A stretch of 64,000 bases of DNA from Tistrella mobilis (GTDB lineage: Bacteria; Pseudomonadota; Alphaproteobacteria; Tistrellales; Tistrellaceae): contig NZ_JBBIAB010000003.1 of NCBI RefSeq assembly GCF_039634785.1, positions 139,724 through 203,723 on the forward strand, written 5' to 3'. The stretch's first letter is position 1. Every line of letters starts with the position of its first letter. The translations under genes and the position numbers were made by a program. Of this stretch, positions 26,313 through 35,204 are shown piece by piece. Below the pieces are notes generated by a model. The model searched no databases and was not told where the DNA came from. It saw only the letters and a program-made list of their open reading frames with translations.

Positions 26313-26513
26313 ATGCATGCTACCGTTGCTCCCCCATTCGTTCCGGTCGGGAAGATCAAATGCTTCGGGCCTTTCGGGCCGAAATACGAGGTCGGCCATG
26401 TTCTTCGTCAGTTGGACGATGGCGATTGGATGGTCGAAGTCACAATGGTCGAGACTGGCGAGACGGCCGAGTACCGCTTGACGCACCTGTCGGATGATCC
26501 TGAGGCAAGCTGA
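26313..26513 (+). CDS. Small DUF5397-like protein, possible antitoxin of VapD
   Basis: The 66-residue protein has the segment KCFGPFGPKYEVG followed by a short beta-rich part, DWMVEVTMVETGETAEYRLT, which I recognise as DUF5397-like. Its stop and the vapD start share one base (TGATG), so the two are co-translated. In Haemophilus, VapD has a small cognate partner (VapX) in the same position. An antitoxin role here is inferred from position only. Confidence 0.6.
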   Translation: MHATVAPPFVPVGKIKCFGPFGPKYEVGHVLRQLDDGDWMVEVTMVETGETAEYRLTHLSDDPEAS

Positions 26514-26791
26514 TGTACGCGGTGGCTTTCGATCTGGTGGTCGCCGATACCGAGAAACATCATCCCAAGGGTGTCACCCAGGCATACACCGAAATTGGAG
26601 CGGCACTCGCAGATCACGGCTTCCGCCGTGTGCAAGGCAGCCTGTACGTTACCGACGACGAGGACATGGCAAACCTGTTCCTGGCAATACAGTCGCTGCG
26701 ATCAAAAGCATGGTTTCCAAGATCTGTGCGAGACATCCGCGCATTCCGCATTGAACAGTGGTCCGACTTTACTTCAGTGGTGAAGGCATAA
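26513..26791 (+). CDS. vapD: VapD-type endoribonuclease (Cas2-like)
   Basis: This 92-residue protein closely follows the VapD pattern: MYAVAFDLVVADTEKHHPKG, then QAYTEIGAALADHGF, RVQGSLYVTDDEDMANLF, and WFPRSVRDIRAFRIEQWSDF. VapD proteins adopt a Cas2-like ferredoxin fold and cut RNA, using the Asp of the first strand (Asp7). The length is normal for the family. The pair stands alone between a hydrolase and a metal ATPase, and its codon use is less GC-rich than that of the neighbours, which suggests acquisition as a toxin-antitoxin-like module. Confidence 0.88.
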   Translation: MYAVAFDLVVADTEKHHPKGVTQAYTEIGAALADHGFRRVQGSLYVTDDEDMANLFLAIQSLRSKAWFPRSVRDIRAFRIEQWSDFTSVVKA

Positions 26792-26845
26792 ACACAGGGC
26801 CTGGCTGTTTCGGCCCCCACCTGCCTTCACATAGAACACGCCCCC

Positions 26846-29041
26846 TCAGCTGCGCCTCAACAGGCGCAGCGCATTGGCGGTGACCAGCACGGTGGCGCCG
26901 GTATCGGCCAGGATCGCCGGCCACATGCCGGTCAGTCCGGCGATGGTGGTGACCAGGAAGACCAGCTTCAGGCCGATCGCGATCGCGACGTTCTGACGGA
27001 TCACGCCCATGGTCCGGCGCGACAAGTCGATCAGCGCCGGCACGCCGGTGACGCGGTCGTCGAGCAGGGCCGCATCGGCGGTTTCCAGCGCCACATCGGT
27101 GCCGCCGCCCATGGCGATGCCGACCGAGGCCGCCGCCAGCGCCGGGGCGTCGTTGATGCCGTCGCCGAGTTTGGCGACCGGGCCGCGGCCGGTGCGGGTC
27201 AGATCCTGCACGATCCGGGCCTTGTCTTCGGGCATCAGCCCGCCATGGCCCTCGATGCCGAGACGGGCGGCCATGGCCGATGCGGTGGCCGGGGTGTCGC
27301 CGGTCAGCATCACCGCGCCGATGCCGCGGCGCTTCAGCGCCGCCAGCCCGTCCAGCGCATCGCCGCGCGGGGCATCCTCCATCGCGATCAGGCCCAGCGG
27401 CCGGCCGGCCTCGGCCAAGACCGCGATGCTGTGGCCGGCCTCCCCCGCACGCGCGATCGCCGCGGCCAGGTCCGCATCATTCTGTCCGCGGCCATTGCCG
27501 AGCAGAAGGCTGCGTCCCTCGACCACCCCGCTCAACCCCTCCCCCGGGATCGCACGAACATCGCGCGCCGGCGGCAGGATCAGGCCGCGGGTGCCGGCCT
27601 CGTCCAGGATCGCCCGGGCGATGGGGTGGGCGGCGCCGGTCTCCAGCGCCGCCGCCAGGCGGACGACATCATCGGCCGCCAGCGTGCCGAAACCTTCGAC
27701 CGTCACCACCCGCGGCCGGCCCTCGGTCAGGGTACCGGTCTTGTCGAAGGCGACGGTGCGGATGGCCGCCAGCTTTTCCAGCACCGCACCGCCCTTGATC
27801 AGCAGCCCCCGGCGGGCGCCGGCTGCAAGCCCCGAGGCGATCGCCGCCGGGGTCGAGATCACCAGCGCGCAGGGGCAGGCGATCAGCAGCAAAGCGAGGC
27901 CGCGATAGATCCAGACCGACCAGTCGGCGCCGGCCAGCAGCGGCGGCAGCACGGCGGTGGCGAGCGCCAGCCCCACCGCAATCGGCATGTAGATCCGGGC
28001 GAAGCGGTCGATGAAGCGGGCGACCGGGGCCTTGGCCTCCTGCGCCTCTTCCACCAGCCGCACCACCCGGGCGATGGTGTTGTCGGCGGCGGCGGCCGTC
28101 ACCCGGATGGTGATCGCACGATCCTGGACGACGGTGCCGGCGAAGACGTCGTCGCCGGTCAGCTTCTCGCGCGGGACCGATTCGCCGTTGACCGGGCTTT
28201 CATCGATCAGCGCCGCCCCCTCGATGACCGCACCGTCGGCCGGCACCCGGTCGCCCGGGCGGACCAGGACATGATCGCCGACGGCAAGATCGGCCGCCGG
28301 CACGTCATGCACACGGCCATCGGCCGCAACGCGCCGGGCCGTGCGCGGCACCAGATCGGCCAGCGCCTTGATGCCCTTGCGCGCCCGGGCGGCGGCAACG
28401 CCTTCCAGCAGTTCGCCCACCGCGAACAGGAAGACCACCGTCGCGGCTTCGCCGGCGGCCCCGATCGCCAGCGCGCCGAGCGCCGCGATGGTCATCAGCA
28501 TCTCGATGGTCAGAACGGATCCGCCGCGCGCCGCACGAAACGCCTGGCGCGCAACCGGCGCCAGCCCGATCAGCGCCGCGATCACGAAGGGCCAGGGATC
28601 GGCCACCGGCCAGGTCACCTCCAGCACCATCGCCACGGCCAGCATCAGCCCGGCGATGCCGACCAGCCGCGCCTTGGGGGTCTGCCACCAGGGGCCATCG
28701 ATCGCGGCGCCATGGGCGTGCCCCTGGTCATGATCATGGTCATGGTCGTGATCGGTGCCGCAGCCCGCCGCCGGCGGGCCACCGATGGTGTAGCCGAGCG
28801 CCGTGATCGCCGCCTCCACCGCCGGCCGGTCCGGGGGCGTGGCGCCGGCGGGCGTCTCCACCCGCACCGTGCCGCCGGTCACGTTGACGCTGACATCCGA
28901 CTGCGGTGCGACCCGGCCGACCGCCCGCTCGATCTTGAGCGCGCAGGAGGCGCAGTCCATGCCGCCGACCGACAGGCGGAGCACGGGGGCGGCACCGCCT
29001 TCGATGGCGGCTTCGGGGTCGTGAGGGCTGGCACGTCGCAT
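26846..29041 (-). CDS. zntA: Zn2+/Cd2+/Pb2+-exporting P1B-type ATPase
   Basis: This 731-residue metal pump begins with a heavy-metal-associated domain (GGMDCASC, about residues 26-33) and a His/Asp-rich metal-binding stretch (about 116-130). The core has the translocation motif CPC in LLIACPCALVIS, the phosphorylated Asp in DKTGTLTEG, the HP motif in ETGAAHPIAR, and GDGINDAPALAAA. The CPC and the His-rich region indicate Zn/Cd/Pb specificity. A divergent MerR regulator and a 19-bp-spaced promoter with a dyad explain its control. Confidence 0.92.
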   Translation of the reverse strand: MRRASPHDPEAAIEGGAAPVLRLSVGGMDCASCALKIERAVGRVAPQSDVSVNVTGGTVRVETPAGATPPDRPAVEAAITALGYTIGGPPAAGCGTDHDHDHDHDQGHAHGAAIDGPWWQTPKARLVGIAGLMLAVAMVLEVTWPVADPWPFVIAALIGLAPVARQAFRAARGGSVLTIEMLMTIAALGALAIGAAGEAATVVFLFAVGELLEGVAAARARKGIKALADLVPRTARRVAADGRVHDVPAADLAVGDHVLVRPGDRVPADGAVIEGAALIDESPVNGESVPREKLTGDDVFAGTVVQDRAITIRVTAAAADNTIARVVRLVEEAQEAKAPVARFIDRFARIYMPIAVGLALATAVLPPLLAGADWSVWIYRGLALLLIACPCALVISTPAAIASGLAAGARRGLLIKGGAVLEKLAAIRTVAFDKTGTLTEGRPRVVTVEGFGTLAADDVVRLAAALETGAAHPIARAILDEAGTRGLILPPARDVRAIPGEGLSGVVEGRSLLLGNGRGQNDADLAAAIARAGEAGHSIAVLAEAGRPLGLIAMEDAPRGDALDGLAALKRRGIGAVMLTGDTPATASAMAARLGIEGHGGLMPEDKARIVQDLTRTGRGPVAKLGDGINDAPALAAASVGIAMGGGTDVALETADAALLDDRVTGVPALIDLSRRTMGVIRQNVAIAIGLKLVFLVTTIAGLTGMWPAILADTGATVLVTANALRLLRRS

Positions 29042-29085
29042 CGCAGGGCCTCGCAGTTCGGGGGGAACGTCCTTGGATGCCCCCG

Positions 29086-29116
29086 ATCCTGAGACCTACA
29101 GCGACTGTAGCTTCAA
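29086..29116 (-). promoter_or_regulatory. MerR-type promoter of the metal ATPase gene
   Basis: On the minus strand TTGAAG (-35, 29111-29116) and CAGGAT (-10, 29086-29091) are separated by 19 bp, the stretched spacing used by MerR-family activators. The spacer holds a perfect dyad, CTACAG/CTGTAG around 3 bp (29096-29110). Metal-bound regulator would twist this promoter into an active form. Confidence 0.78.
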
Positions 29117-29179
29117 GCCCTTTTTTGCGAGCCGGTCGCACCCCACATGTCGAACAGCATTCCCGAGGGGAGACCCGGC

Positions 29180-29680
29180 ATGACCGGCGGCAGGGCCGCG
29201 GCCCTTTCCATCGGATCCCTGGCGCGCGAGACCGGCGCCAAGGTCCAGACCATCCGCTATTACGAACAGATCGGCCTGCTGCCGGAACCGGCGCGCACCG
29301 CCGGCAATCAGCGGGTCTATGGCAAGAGCCATCGCGACCGGCTGGCCTTCATCCGCCATGCCCGCGAACTGGGCTTCCCGCTGGATGCGATCCGCGAACT
29401 GCTGTCGCTTTCGGACGACCCGGCCGCCCCTTGTGCGACCGCCGACCATATCGCCCGCGACCAGCTGGCGGCGGTGGAAGCGCGCATCCGCCGGCTGGAG
29501 GCGCTGAAGATCGAACTCGAACGCATGCTTTGCGATCATGCCCGCACCGGCACGATCGCCGATTGCCGGGTGATCGAGGTGCTGGCCGATCACAGCCATG
29601 GGCATTGCGTGGTTCATCACGAAGAAGCGGAGGCCGGGGCGGAGCCGGCCGACATGGCCGCTGCCGTGAAAACTTCGTGA
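29180..29680 (+). CDS. MerR-family Zn/Cd/Pb-responsive regulator
   Basis: This 166-residue protein has the MerR DNA-binding part SIGSLARETGAKVQTIRYYEQ (residues about 9-30), then GLLPEPARTAGNQRVY and a dimerisation helix. Putative metal ligands are Cys in PAAPCATADH, Cys in ADCRVIEVL, and a His/Cys-rich end, HSHGHCVVHHEE, as in CadR/ZntR-type sensors. AGGGGAGACCC precedes the ATG at 29180, so an earlier in-frame ATG is rejected. It is divergent from the ATPase gene that it should activate. Confidence 0.87.
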   Translation: MTGGRAAALSIGSLARETGAKVQTIRYYEQIGLLPEPARTAGNQRVYGKSHRDRLAFIRHARELGFPLDAIRELLSLSDDPAAPCATADHIARDQLAAVEARIRRLEALKIELERMLCDHARTGTIADCRVIEVLADHSHGHCVVHHEEAEAGAEPADMAAAVKTS

Positions 29681-29764
29681 GGCATCAGGAAGCCCGCGTC
29701 AGAGGCGTGGGAGTGTGATATCCAAAAGCGTCGGGTCGCATGAACAGGCCTGATGCAGTGTGAC

Positions 29765-29796
29765 GGACGGGCAGTCAGGCGGACGGGCAGTCAGGC
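29765..29796 (+). repeat. Two perfect 16-bp tandem copies upstream of pmtA
   Basis: GGACGGGCAGTCAGGC occurs at 29765-29780 and again at 29781-29796, with a partial third copy after it. The array lies in the leader of the methyltransferase gene, just before the preferred start. Confidence 0.8.
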
Positions 29797-29813
29797 AGAC
29801 GGGACGGGCGGGC

Positions 29814-30464
29814 ATGGTGACGTTTTCGATGAAGCGGGCGGGCTGTGCGGAGCATCGCCGGACCGCACGTGGCCGGGGCAGCGATTTTGTCGCCTTCTTT
29901 CGCGCCTGGATGGGCGATCCGCTCCGGGTCGCCTCGGTCATGCCCTCGGGCGAAGGGCTGGCACGGCTGATCACGTCGGAAGTGACGCCTGCAACCGGCC
30001 CGGTCCTGGAGCTCGGCCCCGGCACCGGCGTGTTCACCCGGGCCCTGCTGGCGCGCGGCGTGGCCGAACGCGACCTGACCCTGATCGAATTCGGCGCCGA
30101 ATTTGCCGGCATGCTGACCCGCCGCTTCCCCGAGGCGCGCATCGTGCAGGCCGATGCAGCGAAGCTGAAGCAGTGCCGGCTGTATGACGGCGCCCCGGCC
30201 GGCGCGGTGATCAGCGGCCTGCCGGTGCTGTCGATGCCCGCCCGCAAGGTGATGGCGATCCTGACCGGCGCCTTCGGCTATCTGAAGCCGGGCGGCGCCT
30301 TCTACCAGTTCACCTATGGGCCGCGCTGCCCGATTTCGCGCCGGATTCTGGACCGGCTGGGGCTGAAGGCGGTCAAGATCGGCTCCACCCGCCGCAATCT
30401 GCCGCCGGCCTCGGTCTATCGGATCACCCGGCGGCCGGCGCTGAAATCAGTGGTTGCGGCCTGA
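29814..30464 (+). CDS. pmtA: Phospholipid N-methyltransferase (PmtA-like)
   Basis: The 216-residue SAM-dependent methyltransferase is similar to the alphaproteobacterial PmtA enzymes that convert phosphatidylethanolamine to phosphatidylcholine. An amphipathic N-terminus (FVAFFRAWMGDPLRVASVMPS) is followed by motif I, VLELGPGTGVFT. LIEFGAEFA, IVQADAAKL, and GAVISGLPVLSMP with LKPGGAFYQFTYGPRCP complete the fold. The ATG at 29814 follows a tandem repeat, and the exact start is uncertain. Its last 18 bp overlap the convergent SDR-AnmK gene. Confidence 0.8.
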   Translation: MVTFSMKRAGCAEHRRTARGRGSDFVAFFRAWMGDPLRVASVMPSGEGLARLITSEVTPATGPVLELGPGTGVFTRALLARGVAERDLTLIEFGAEFAGMLTRRFPEARIVQADAAKLKQCRLYDGAPAGAVISGLPVLSMPARKVMAILTGAFGYLKPGGAFYQFTYGPRCPISRRILDRLGLKAVKIGSTRRNLPPASVYRITRRPALKSVVAA

Positions 30465-32576
30465 TACCTGACCCACCACCTGCGCCCGGTGCAGCGCCCC
30501 GCCGGTGACCGCACCGTCGGTGGCGGTGGTCGAGGCGTAGGAGAGGGCGAGCCCGTCGGCCGCCCGAACCGCCAGCACCGCGAAGGCCTGGGCTTCAAGC
30601 GCATCGCCGTCGAGACCGACCTCGTCCACCGGCGCGACCGGCAGGTTGGACCGCGCGGCGATGGCGGCGCGCAAGGTGCGGTTGTGGCGGCCGCCACCCG
30701 CCAGCAGCACCCGTTCCGGCGGTTCGGCACCGGCGGCGACCGCCAGGCTGAGGCCGCGGGCGACCGCACGGGCGGTGAACTGCGTCAGCGTTGCGGCCGC
30801 ATCGGCCAGCGGCAGATCCGCCACCAGGTCGAGTGCCGCGGCGAAGCGGTCGCGATCGAGCGATTTGGGCGGCGGCCGGTCGAAGAAGGGATCGGCAAGC
30901 AGCCGGCCCAGAATCGCCTCGTCGGCATGACCGCCCGCAGCCGTGCCGCCATCCTGATCGAAGGCCTGGCCGGTGCGGCGGCGCATCAGATCGTCGATCA
31001 GCGCCCCGCCCGGCCCGCAATCGAAGGCGAGCAGCCCGCCATCGGCACCGATGAAGGTGAGATTGGCGACGCCGCCGATGTTCAGCACCGCAACCGGCGG
31101 CGCCACCCCCGCCCAGGCCATCATCGCCCGATGGACCACCGGCACCAGCGGCGCACCCTCCCCGCCCCGGGCCATGTCGGCGCGGCGGAAATCGGAGACC
31201 GTGTCGATGCCGGTCAGGGCGGCGAGCCTTGCGCCATCGGCCAGCTGCACGGTGATGCCCTCGTCCGGCAGATGCAGCACGGTCTGGCCATGAAAGCCGA
31301 TCAGCCGGACATGGGGGGCGATCTCAGGCACCGTTTCCAGCAGCGCGGTTACGGCGTCGGCCTGGGCGCGGGTCAACGCCGCCTCGGCCCGGGCGGCATC
31401 GACGAGCGGCGCCCGGCCGCCCAGCAGCCGGGACAGCGCCTCGCGCAGATCCGCCGGATAGGGCCGGAACAGGGTCGGCCCGAAGCCGGTGATGTCGACC
31501 CCGTCGGTTTCGACCAGGGCGGCATCGATGCCGTCGAGCGAGGTGCCGCTCATCAGCCCCACCGCCCAGACCGGCCGGCGGCGCGGCGCGCCGTCATCGG
31601 CAGAGGCGGCAATGACGGTGGGGTCGGGATCGGCCGGCACCGGCCGGCCGGCCATGCGGGCTGCGATGGCGACCAGCGATGGCGGAGCGGGAAAGCCCAG
31701 CGCGCGGGCGCGCGACCAGTCCTGTGCCGCCGGCCAGCCGGTGACGGCGGCCGTGGGCGCCGCCTCGGGCGCGATGGTGATCAATTCCGCCGCCTCTGGC
31801 CCCGCGACGCGGGCAACGGCGCCGACAAGATCCCCCGCCCGTATGGTGCGCGCAGGCAGGGCCACCAGCGGGTCGCCGCCCAGCGCCGCCGCCGGCAGAC
31901 CGGCCAGCCGGATCAGCCCGTCCACGGTGGAGGCGACATCGGAAACCGCAAGCTTCAGCCCCGCCGGCAGCGGCAGAACCACCGCCTCTCCGGCAGGTGC
32001 TGCCGACAGCACCCGGGCCAGGCGGGCGACCGCGCTGGTGCCGCCGGCGGCGGCCGGCCGGTCGATGATGCTGGCGATGCGGGCGATGCGCGGATCGACC
32101 ACGCCGCGGCGGCCGGCATCGGCGAGCAGCAGCTCGGCCGCGGCCTTGGTCGCGCCATAGGTGGTGGCCGGGCGCGGCGCATCGTCGTCGCCTGCGCTCG
32201 CCCGCGCCGTCGGCCCGCCATGGACCGAAATGGTCGAGGCGAAGACCAGCCGCGTCTGCCGCCCGCTTGCGGCGATCGCCCCGATCAGATGACGCACGGC
32301 ATCGAGATTGAGGGCGGCCGCGGCCTCGGGATCGGCCTCGCCCGAGGGCGTGTTGCCGGCGGCCAGATGGAAGATCAGATCGGCCCCGGCACCGATCAGT
32401 GCGCGCACTGCATCGGCGCGGGTCAGATCGACGGCAAGCGGGCCGCCGCGGGCGACCTCGTCCAGCCGCTCGATCGGCCGGGCGGTGCCGTCGATCAGGA
32501 TCGTGCCCGCCGCCTTCAGCTGCCCGACCAGCGCCCGGCCGATGAAGCCGGTCGCCCCGGTCACGATGATGCGCAT
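30447..32576 (-). CDS. anmK: Fusion of NAD-dependent epimerase/dehydrogenase with anhydro-N-acetylmuramic acid kinase
   Basis: This 709-residue protein joins two full-length enzymes. Residues 1-312 form an extended SDR: TGATGFIG at 6-13, a DenD-like FASTISVHGGP, and Y140-GAT-K144. After a Pro/Asp-rich linker, residues 336-709 form AnmK: VGLMSGTSLDGIDAAL, LIGFHGQTVLH, VSDFRRADMARGGEGAPLVP, NIGGVANLTF, FDCGPGGALID and LLAGGGRHN. AnmK phosphorylates 1,6-anhydro-MurNAc in cell-wall recycling. There is no stop or frame break at the junction (around 31571-31640). The gene is divergent from tyrS, as AnmK commonly is in alphaproteobacteria. Confidence 0.88.
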   Translation of the reverse strand: MRIIVTGATGFIGRALVGQLKAAGTILIDGTARPIERLDEVARGGPLAVDLTRADAVRALIGAGADLIFHLAAGNTPSGEADPEAAAALNLDAVRHLIGAIAASGRQTRLVFASTISVHGGPTARASAGDDDAPRPATTYGATKAAAELLLADAGRRGVVDPRIARIASIIDRPAAAGGTSAVARLARVLSAAPAGEAVVLPLPAGLKLAVSDVASTVDGLIRLAGLPAAALGGDPLVALPARTIRAGDLVGAVARVAGPEAAELITIAPEAAPTAAVTGWPAAQDWSRARALGFPAPPSLVAIAARMAGRPVPADPDPTVIAASADDGAPRRRPVWAVGLMSGTSLDGIDAALVETDGVDITGFGPTLFRPYPADLREALSRLLGGRAPLVDAARAEAALTRAQADAVTALLETVPEIAPHVRLIGFHGQTVLHLPDEGITVQLADGARLAALTGIDTVSDFRRADMARGGEGAPLVPVVHRAMMAWAGVAPPVAVLNIGGVANLTFIGADGGLLAFDCGPGGALIDDLMRRRTGQAFDQDGGTAAGGHADEAILGRLLADPFFDRPPPKSLDRDRFAAALDLVADLPLADAAATLTQFTARAVARGLSLAVAAGAEPPERVLLAGGGRHNRTLRAAIAARSNLPVAPVDEVGLDGDALEAQAFAVLAVRAADGLALSYASTTATDGAVTGGALHRAQVVGQVSGRNH

Positions 32577-32622
32577 CGGTCACGTCCCTCCGAGACTGCG
32601 TTGATCTGCCTGACGACGGATC

Positions 32623-32697
32623 GTCATCCCGCGGCCAGTCATCCCGCGGCCAGTCATCTCGCGGCCCGTCATCTGGCGGCCCGTCATCTGGCGGTGC
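32623..32697. repeat. Five 15-bp tandem units between anmK fusion gene and tyrS
   Basis: The unit GTCATCCCGCGGCCA is perfect at 32623-32637 and 32638-32652, then varies over three more copies up to 32697. It lies in the divergent promoter region of the fusion gene and tyrS. A change of copy number would alter the spacing of upstream elements. Confidence 0.85.
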
Positions 32698-32793
32698 GGG
32701 CGGTTTCATGCTACATCCGCCCGCGTATCCAAACCCGGTCGGCCCCCTGAACCATCCACGGCCGGCCGCTTTCGTGCAAGAGGAACCCTGCCG

Positions 32794-34050
32794 ATGACCG
32801 ATCGCCGCTACGTGTCCGACTTCGTGCGCGTAATGGTCGAGCGCGGCTATCTCCACCAGGCAACCGACCTGGAGGGGCTGGACGAGCGCTTGAACCAGGG
32901 CACGGTCGCCGGCTATATCGGCTTCGACTGCACGGCCAAAAGCCTGCATGTCGGCAGCCTGGTGCAGATCATGATGCTGCGCTGGCTGCAGAAGACCGGC
33001 CACAAGCCGATCGTGCTGCTGGGCGGCGGCACCACCCGGATCGGTGATCCGACCGGCCGCGACGAGGCCCGCAAGATGCTCGACGATGCCGCCATCGCCG
33101 AGAACATGGCCGGCATCCGCCAGGTCTTCGACAAGTTCGTGCAGTTCGGCGACGGCGCCACCGATGCGGTGATGGTCAACAATGCCGACTGGCTGGACGG
33201 GCTGGGCTATATCTCGTTCCTGCGCGACTATGGCCGGCACTTCTCGGTCAACCGCATGCTGACCTTCGAGTCGGTCAAGCTCCGGCTGGAGCGCGAGCAG
33301 CCGATGTCGTTCCTGGAATTCAACTACATGATTCTCCAGGCCTACGACTTCCTGGAACTGTCGCGCCGGCAGAACTGCCTGCTGCAGATGGGCGGCTCGG
33401 ACCAGTGGGGCAACATCATCAACGGCGTGGAGCTGGGCCGACGGGTGGACGAGCGCGGCCTGTTCGGCCTGACCTCGCCGCTGATCACCCTCGCCTCGGG
33501 CCAGAAGATGGGCAAGACCGCGGGCGGTGCGGTGTGGCTGAACGCCGAGATGCTGTCGGCCTATGACTACTGGCAGTTCTGGCGCAACACCGCCGATGCC
33601 GATGTCGGCCGCTTCCTGAAGCTGTTCACCGAACTGCCGCTGGACGAAATCGCCCGGCTGGAAGCGCTGGGCGGCGCCGAGATCAACGAGGCCAAGAAGA
33701 TCCTGGCCCATGAGGCGACGAAGATGGCGCATGGCGAAGAGGCGGCGCTCTCTGCCGCCGAAACCGCCCGCCGCACCTTTGAGGAAGGTGCCGCCGGCGA
33801 GGATCTGCCGGTGATCGTGATCCCCGCCGCCGAACTGGATGCCGGCATCCCGGCCTTCGAACTCTTCGCCCGCGCCGGCCTCGCCCCCAGCCGCAAGGAA
33901 GCCCGCCGCACCATCCAGGGCGGCGGCGCCCGCCTGAACGGCGAGAAGATCGAGAACGAACAGCAGCCGATCACCACGGCCTGGCTGGCCGATGGCCAGA
34001 TCAAACTGTCGGCCGGCCGCAAGCGCCACGCGCTGGTGAAGATCGGCTGA
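32794..34050 (+). CDS. tyrS: Tyrosyl-tRNA synthetase
   Basis: This 418-residue class I synthetase charges tRNA-Tyr. It has the HIGH-like motif HVGSLVQI (after [11 protein letters not shown]), [14 protein letters not shown], the tyrosine-binding YDFLEL...[10 protein letters not shown], the KMSKS-equivalent KMGKT, and a C-terminal S4 RNA-binding domain ([21 protein letters not shown]). Length and domain order are normal for bacterial TyrS. The transcript probably ends at the hairpin at 34082-34111. Confidence 0.96.
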   Translation: MTDRRYVSDFVRVMVERGYLHQATDLEGLDERLNQGTVAGYIGFDCTAKSLHVGSLVQIMMLRWLQKTGHKPIVLLGGGTTRIGDPTGRDEARKMLDDAAIAENMAGIRQVFDKFVQFGDGATDAVMVNNADWLDGLGYISFLRDYGRHFSVNRMLTFESVKLRLEREQPMSFLEFNYMILQAYDFLELSRRQNCLLQMGGSDQWGNIINGVELGRRVDERGLFGLTSPLITLASGQKMGKTAGGAVWLNAEMLSAYDYWQFWRNTADADVGRFLKLFTELPLDEIARLEALGGAEINEAKKILAHEATKMAHGEEAALSAAETARRTFEEGAAGEDLPVIVIPAAELDAGIPAFELFARAGLAPSRKEARRTIQGGGARLNGEKIENEQQPITTAWLADGQIKLSAGRKRHALVKIG

Positions 34051-34081
34051 GCCGCACCGGACAAGCGGTCGGGACGACATG

Positions 34082-34111
34082 CGGGCGGCACCGGTTGGGG
34101 TCGCCCGTTTT
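34082..34111 (+). terminator. Rho-independent terminator of tyrS
   Basis: CGGGCG (34082-34087) pairs with CGCCCG (34102-34107) and is followed immediately by TTTT. It lies 31 bp after the tyrS stop. Confidence 0.6.
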
Positions 34112-34126
34112 CCTATGCGCGCGCCA

Positions 34127-34306
34127 TCATGTCGACGGGGTCCGTTCTCCGCGTTCATATAGTTCGTCGCGCGTCCACCTGCCGGCATTGACGACGTCCT
34201 GTCGGGACAGGCGGTCGAGCAGGCGTCGGCGCGCTGCAGTCACCCGCACCTCTTCGTCCTGGTCATCGACCGGCAGGGAACTGCGGGTCGCGTCATCTTC
34301 CGTCAT
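34127..34306 (-). CDS. Small hypothetical protein (59 aa)
   Basis: A complete frame starts at ATG 34306, with GGGAGG 8 nt upstream on the minus strand, and ends at TGA 34127-34129. The 59-residue product is acidic at the N-terminus and strongly charged and helical after that (RVTAARRRLLDRLSRQ, then RWTRDELYERGER). No family is recognised. The C-terminal pattern resembles short antitoxin-like or DNA-binding proteins, but this is too weak for a call. No toxin-like partner is adjacent. Confidence 0.5.
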   Translation of the reverse strand: MTEDDATRSSLPVDDQDEEVRVTAARRRLLDRLSRQDVVNAGRWTRDELYERGERTPST

Positions 34307-34342
34307 CCTGATGGCCTCCCCCGTTGGTGCGTCGCGTCGAGT

Positions 34343-34996
34343 TTACGACGCCGCCTCAAACGCCGCACCGATCTCCAGCATCACCTCGTCCGAGACCATC
34401 GGCACGATATAGGTCATGCCGAAATCGCTGCGGCGGATGGTGGTCTCGGCCTCGAAGCCGATGGTGGCGGCCTGGTTCATGGGGTTGATGCCGGCGCCGG
34501 TGAAGCGGGCGTCGAGCACCACCGGCCTGGTGACGCCGCGGATGGTGAGGTCGCCGGTGATCTTCGCCGTCAGGCCGTCCACCTCGACCGCGGTGGAGCG
34601 GAAGGTGATGGTGGGGTGGGATGCCATGTCGAAGAAATCGGGGCTCCGCAGATGCTCGTCCAGCTCCGCGCTGGTGGTGACCAGGCCGTCGACCGGAACC
34701 TCCATCGCGACGCTGGCTTTCGACGGGTCGGCCGGATCGATCTGAAGCGTGCCGCTGGCGCCGCCGGCGATGCCGCGATAGGCGTTGAAGCCGAAATGGT
34801 CGACCGTGAAGGTGATCTGGGTATGGGCGGGATCGGCCGTGTAGCGGCCCGCGGCCACCCGTGACGGATCGGCCGCACCCGGCACCTGCTGCGCCATGGC
34901 CGGGACGGCAACGGCGCCGAGGCCCAGGCCGGCGCTGAGGCCCAGGCCGGTGCTGAGGATCGCGGCGGAGAGAACGGTCTTCATCATCGGCGGCAT
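34343..34996 (-). CDS. YceI-family periplasmic lipid-binding protein
   Basis: The 217-residue protein has a signal peptide (cut after AMAQ, about residue 36) and a lipocalin-like YceI domain: YTADPAHTQITFTVDHFGFN, LQIDPADPSKASVAMEV, FFDMASHPTITFRST, ITGDLTIRGVTRPVVLDARF and RRSDFGMTYIVP. YceI proteins bind polyprenoid or fatty molecules in the periplasm. AAGGATGATCGG precedes the ATG at 34996, so a 60-residue upstream extension is rejected. It is divergent from marR. Confidence 0.9.
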   Translation of the reverse strand: MPPMMKTVLSAAILSTGLGLSAGLGLGAVAVPAMAQQVPGAADPSRVAAGRYTADPAHTQITFTVDHFGFNAYRGIAGGASGTLQIDPADPSKASVAMEVPVDGLVTTSAELDEHLRSPDFFDMASHPTITFRSTAVEVDGLTAKITGDLTIRGVTRPVVLDARFTGAGINPMNQAATIGFEAETTIRRSDFGMTYIVPMVSDEVMLEIGAAFEAAS

Positions 34997-35204
34997 CCGA
35001 TCATCCTTTCGAAACCGGTGGACGGCATATCTGCCCCGCAGTCTTTCACATCCGTCGTGACCATTGCGTGTGCGCAACCGCGTGACACCCCGCACAGCCC
35101 TGCCCCGATCGCAGGGCGGCCGCGCAAGGCGGGGGCTTGCCCTCAAGGCCGATCCGGCATAAATGTCGCCAGACAATCATTAGCACCCTATATATGTGGT
35201 CCCT

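Noticed and set aside
31594-34188. Long minus-strand frame across tyrS and the anmK fusion gene
   Set aside because: It is antisense to tyrS, and within the fusion gene it runs in another frame. It only appears continuous because the 15-bp repeats keep frames open.
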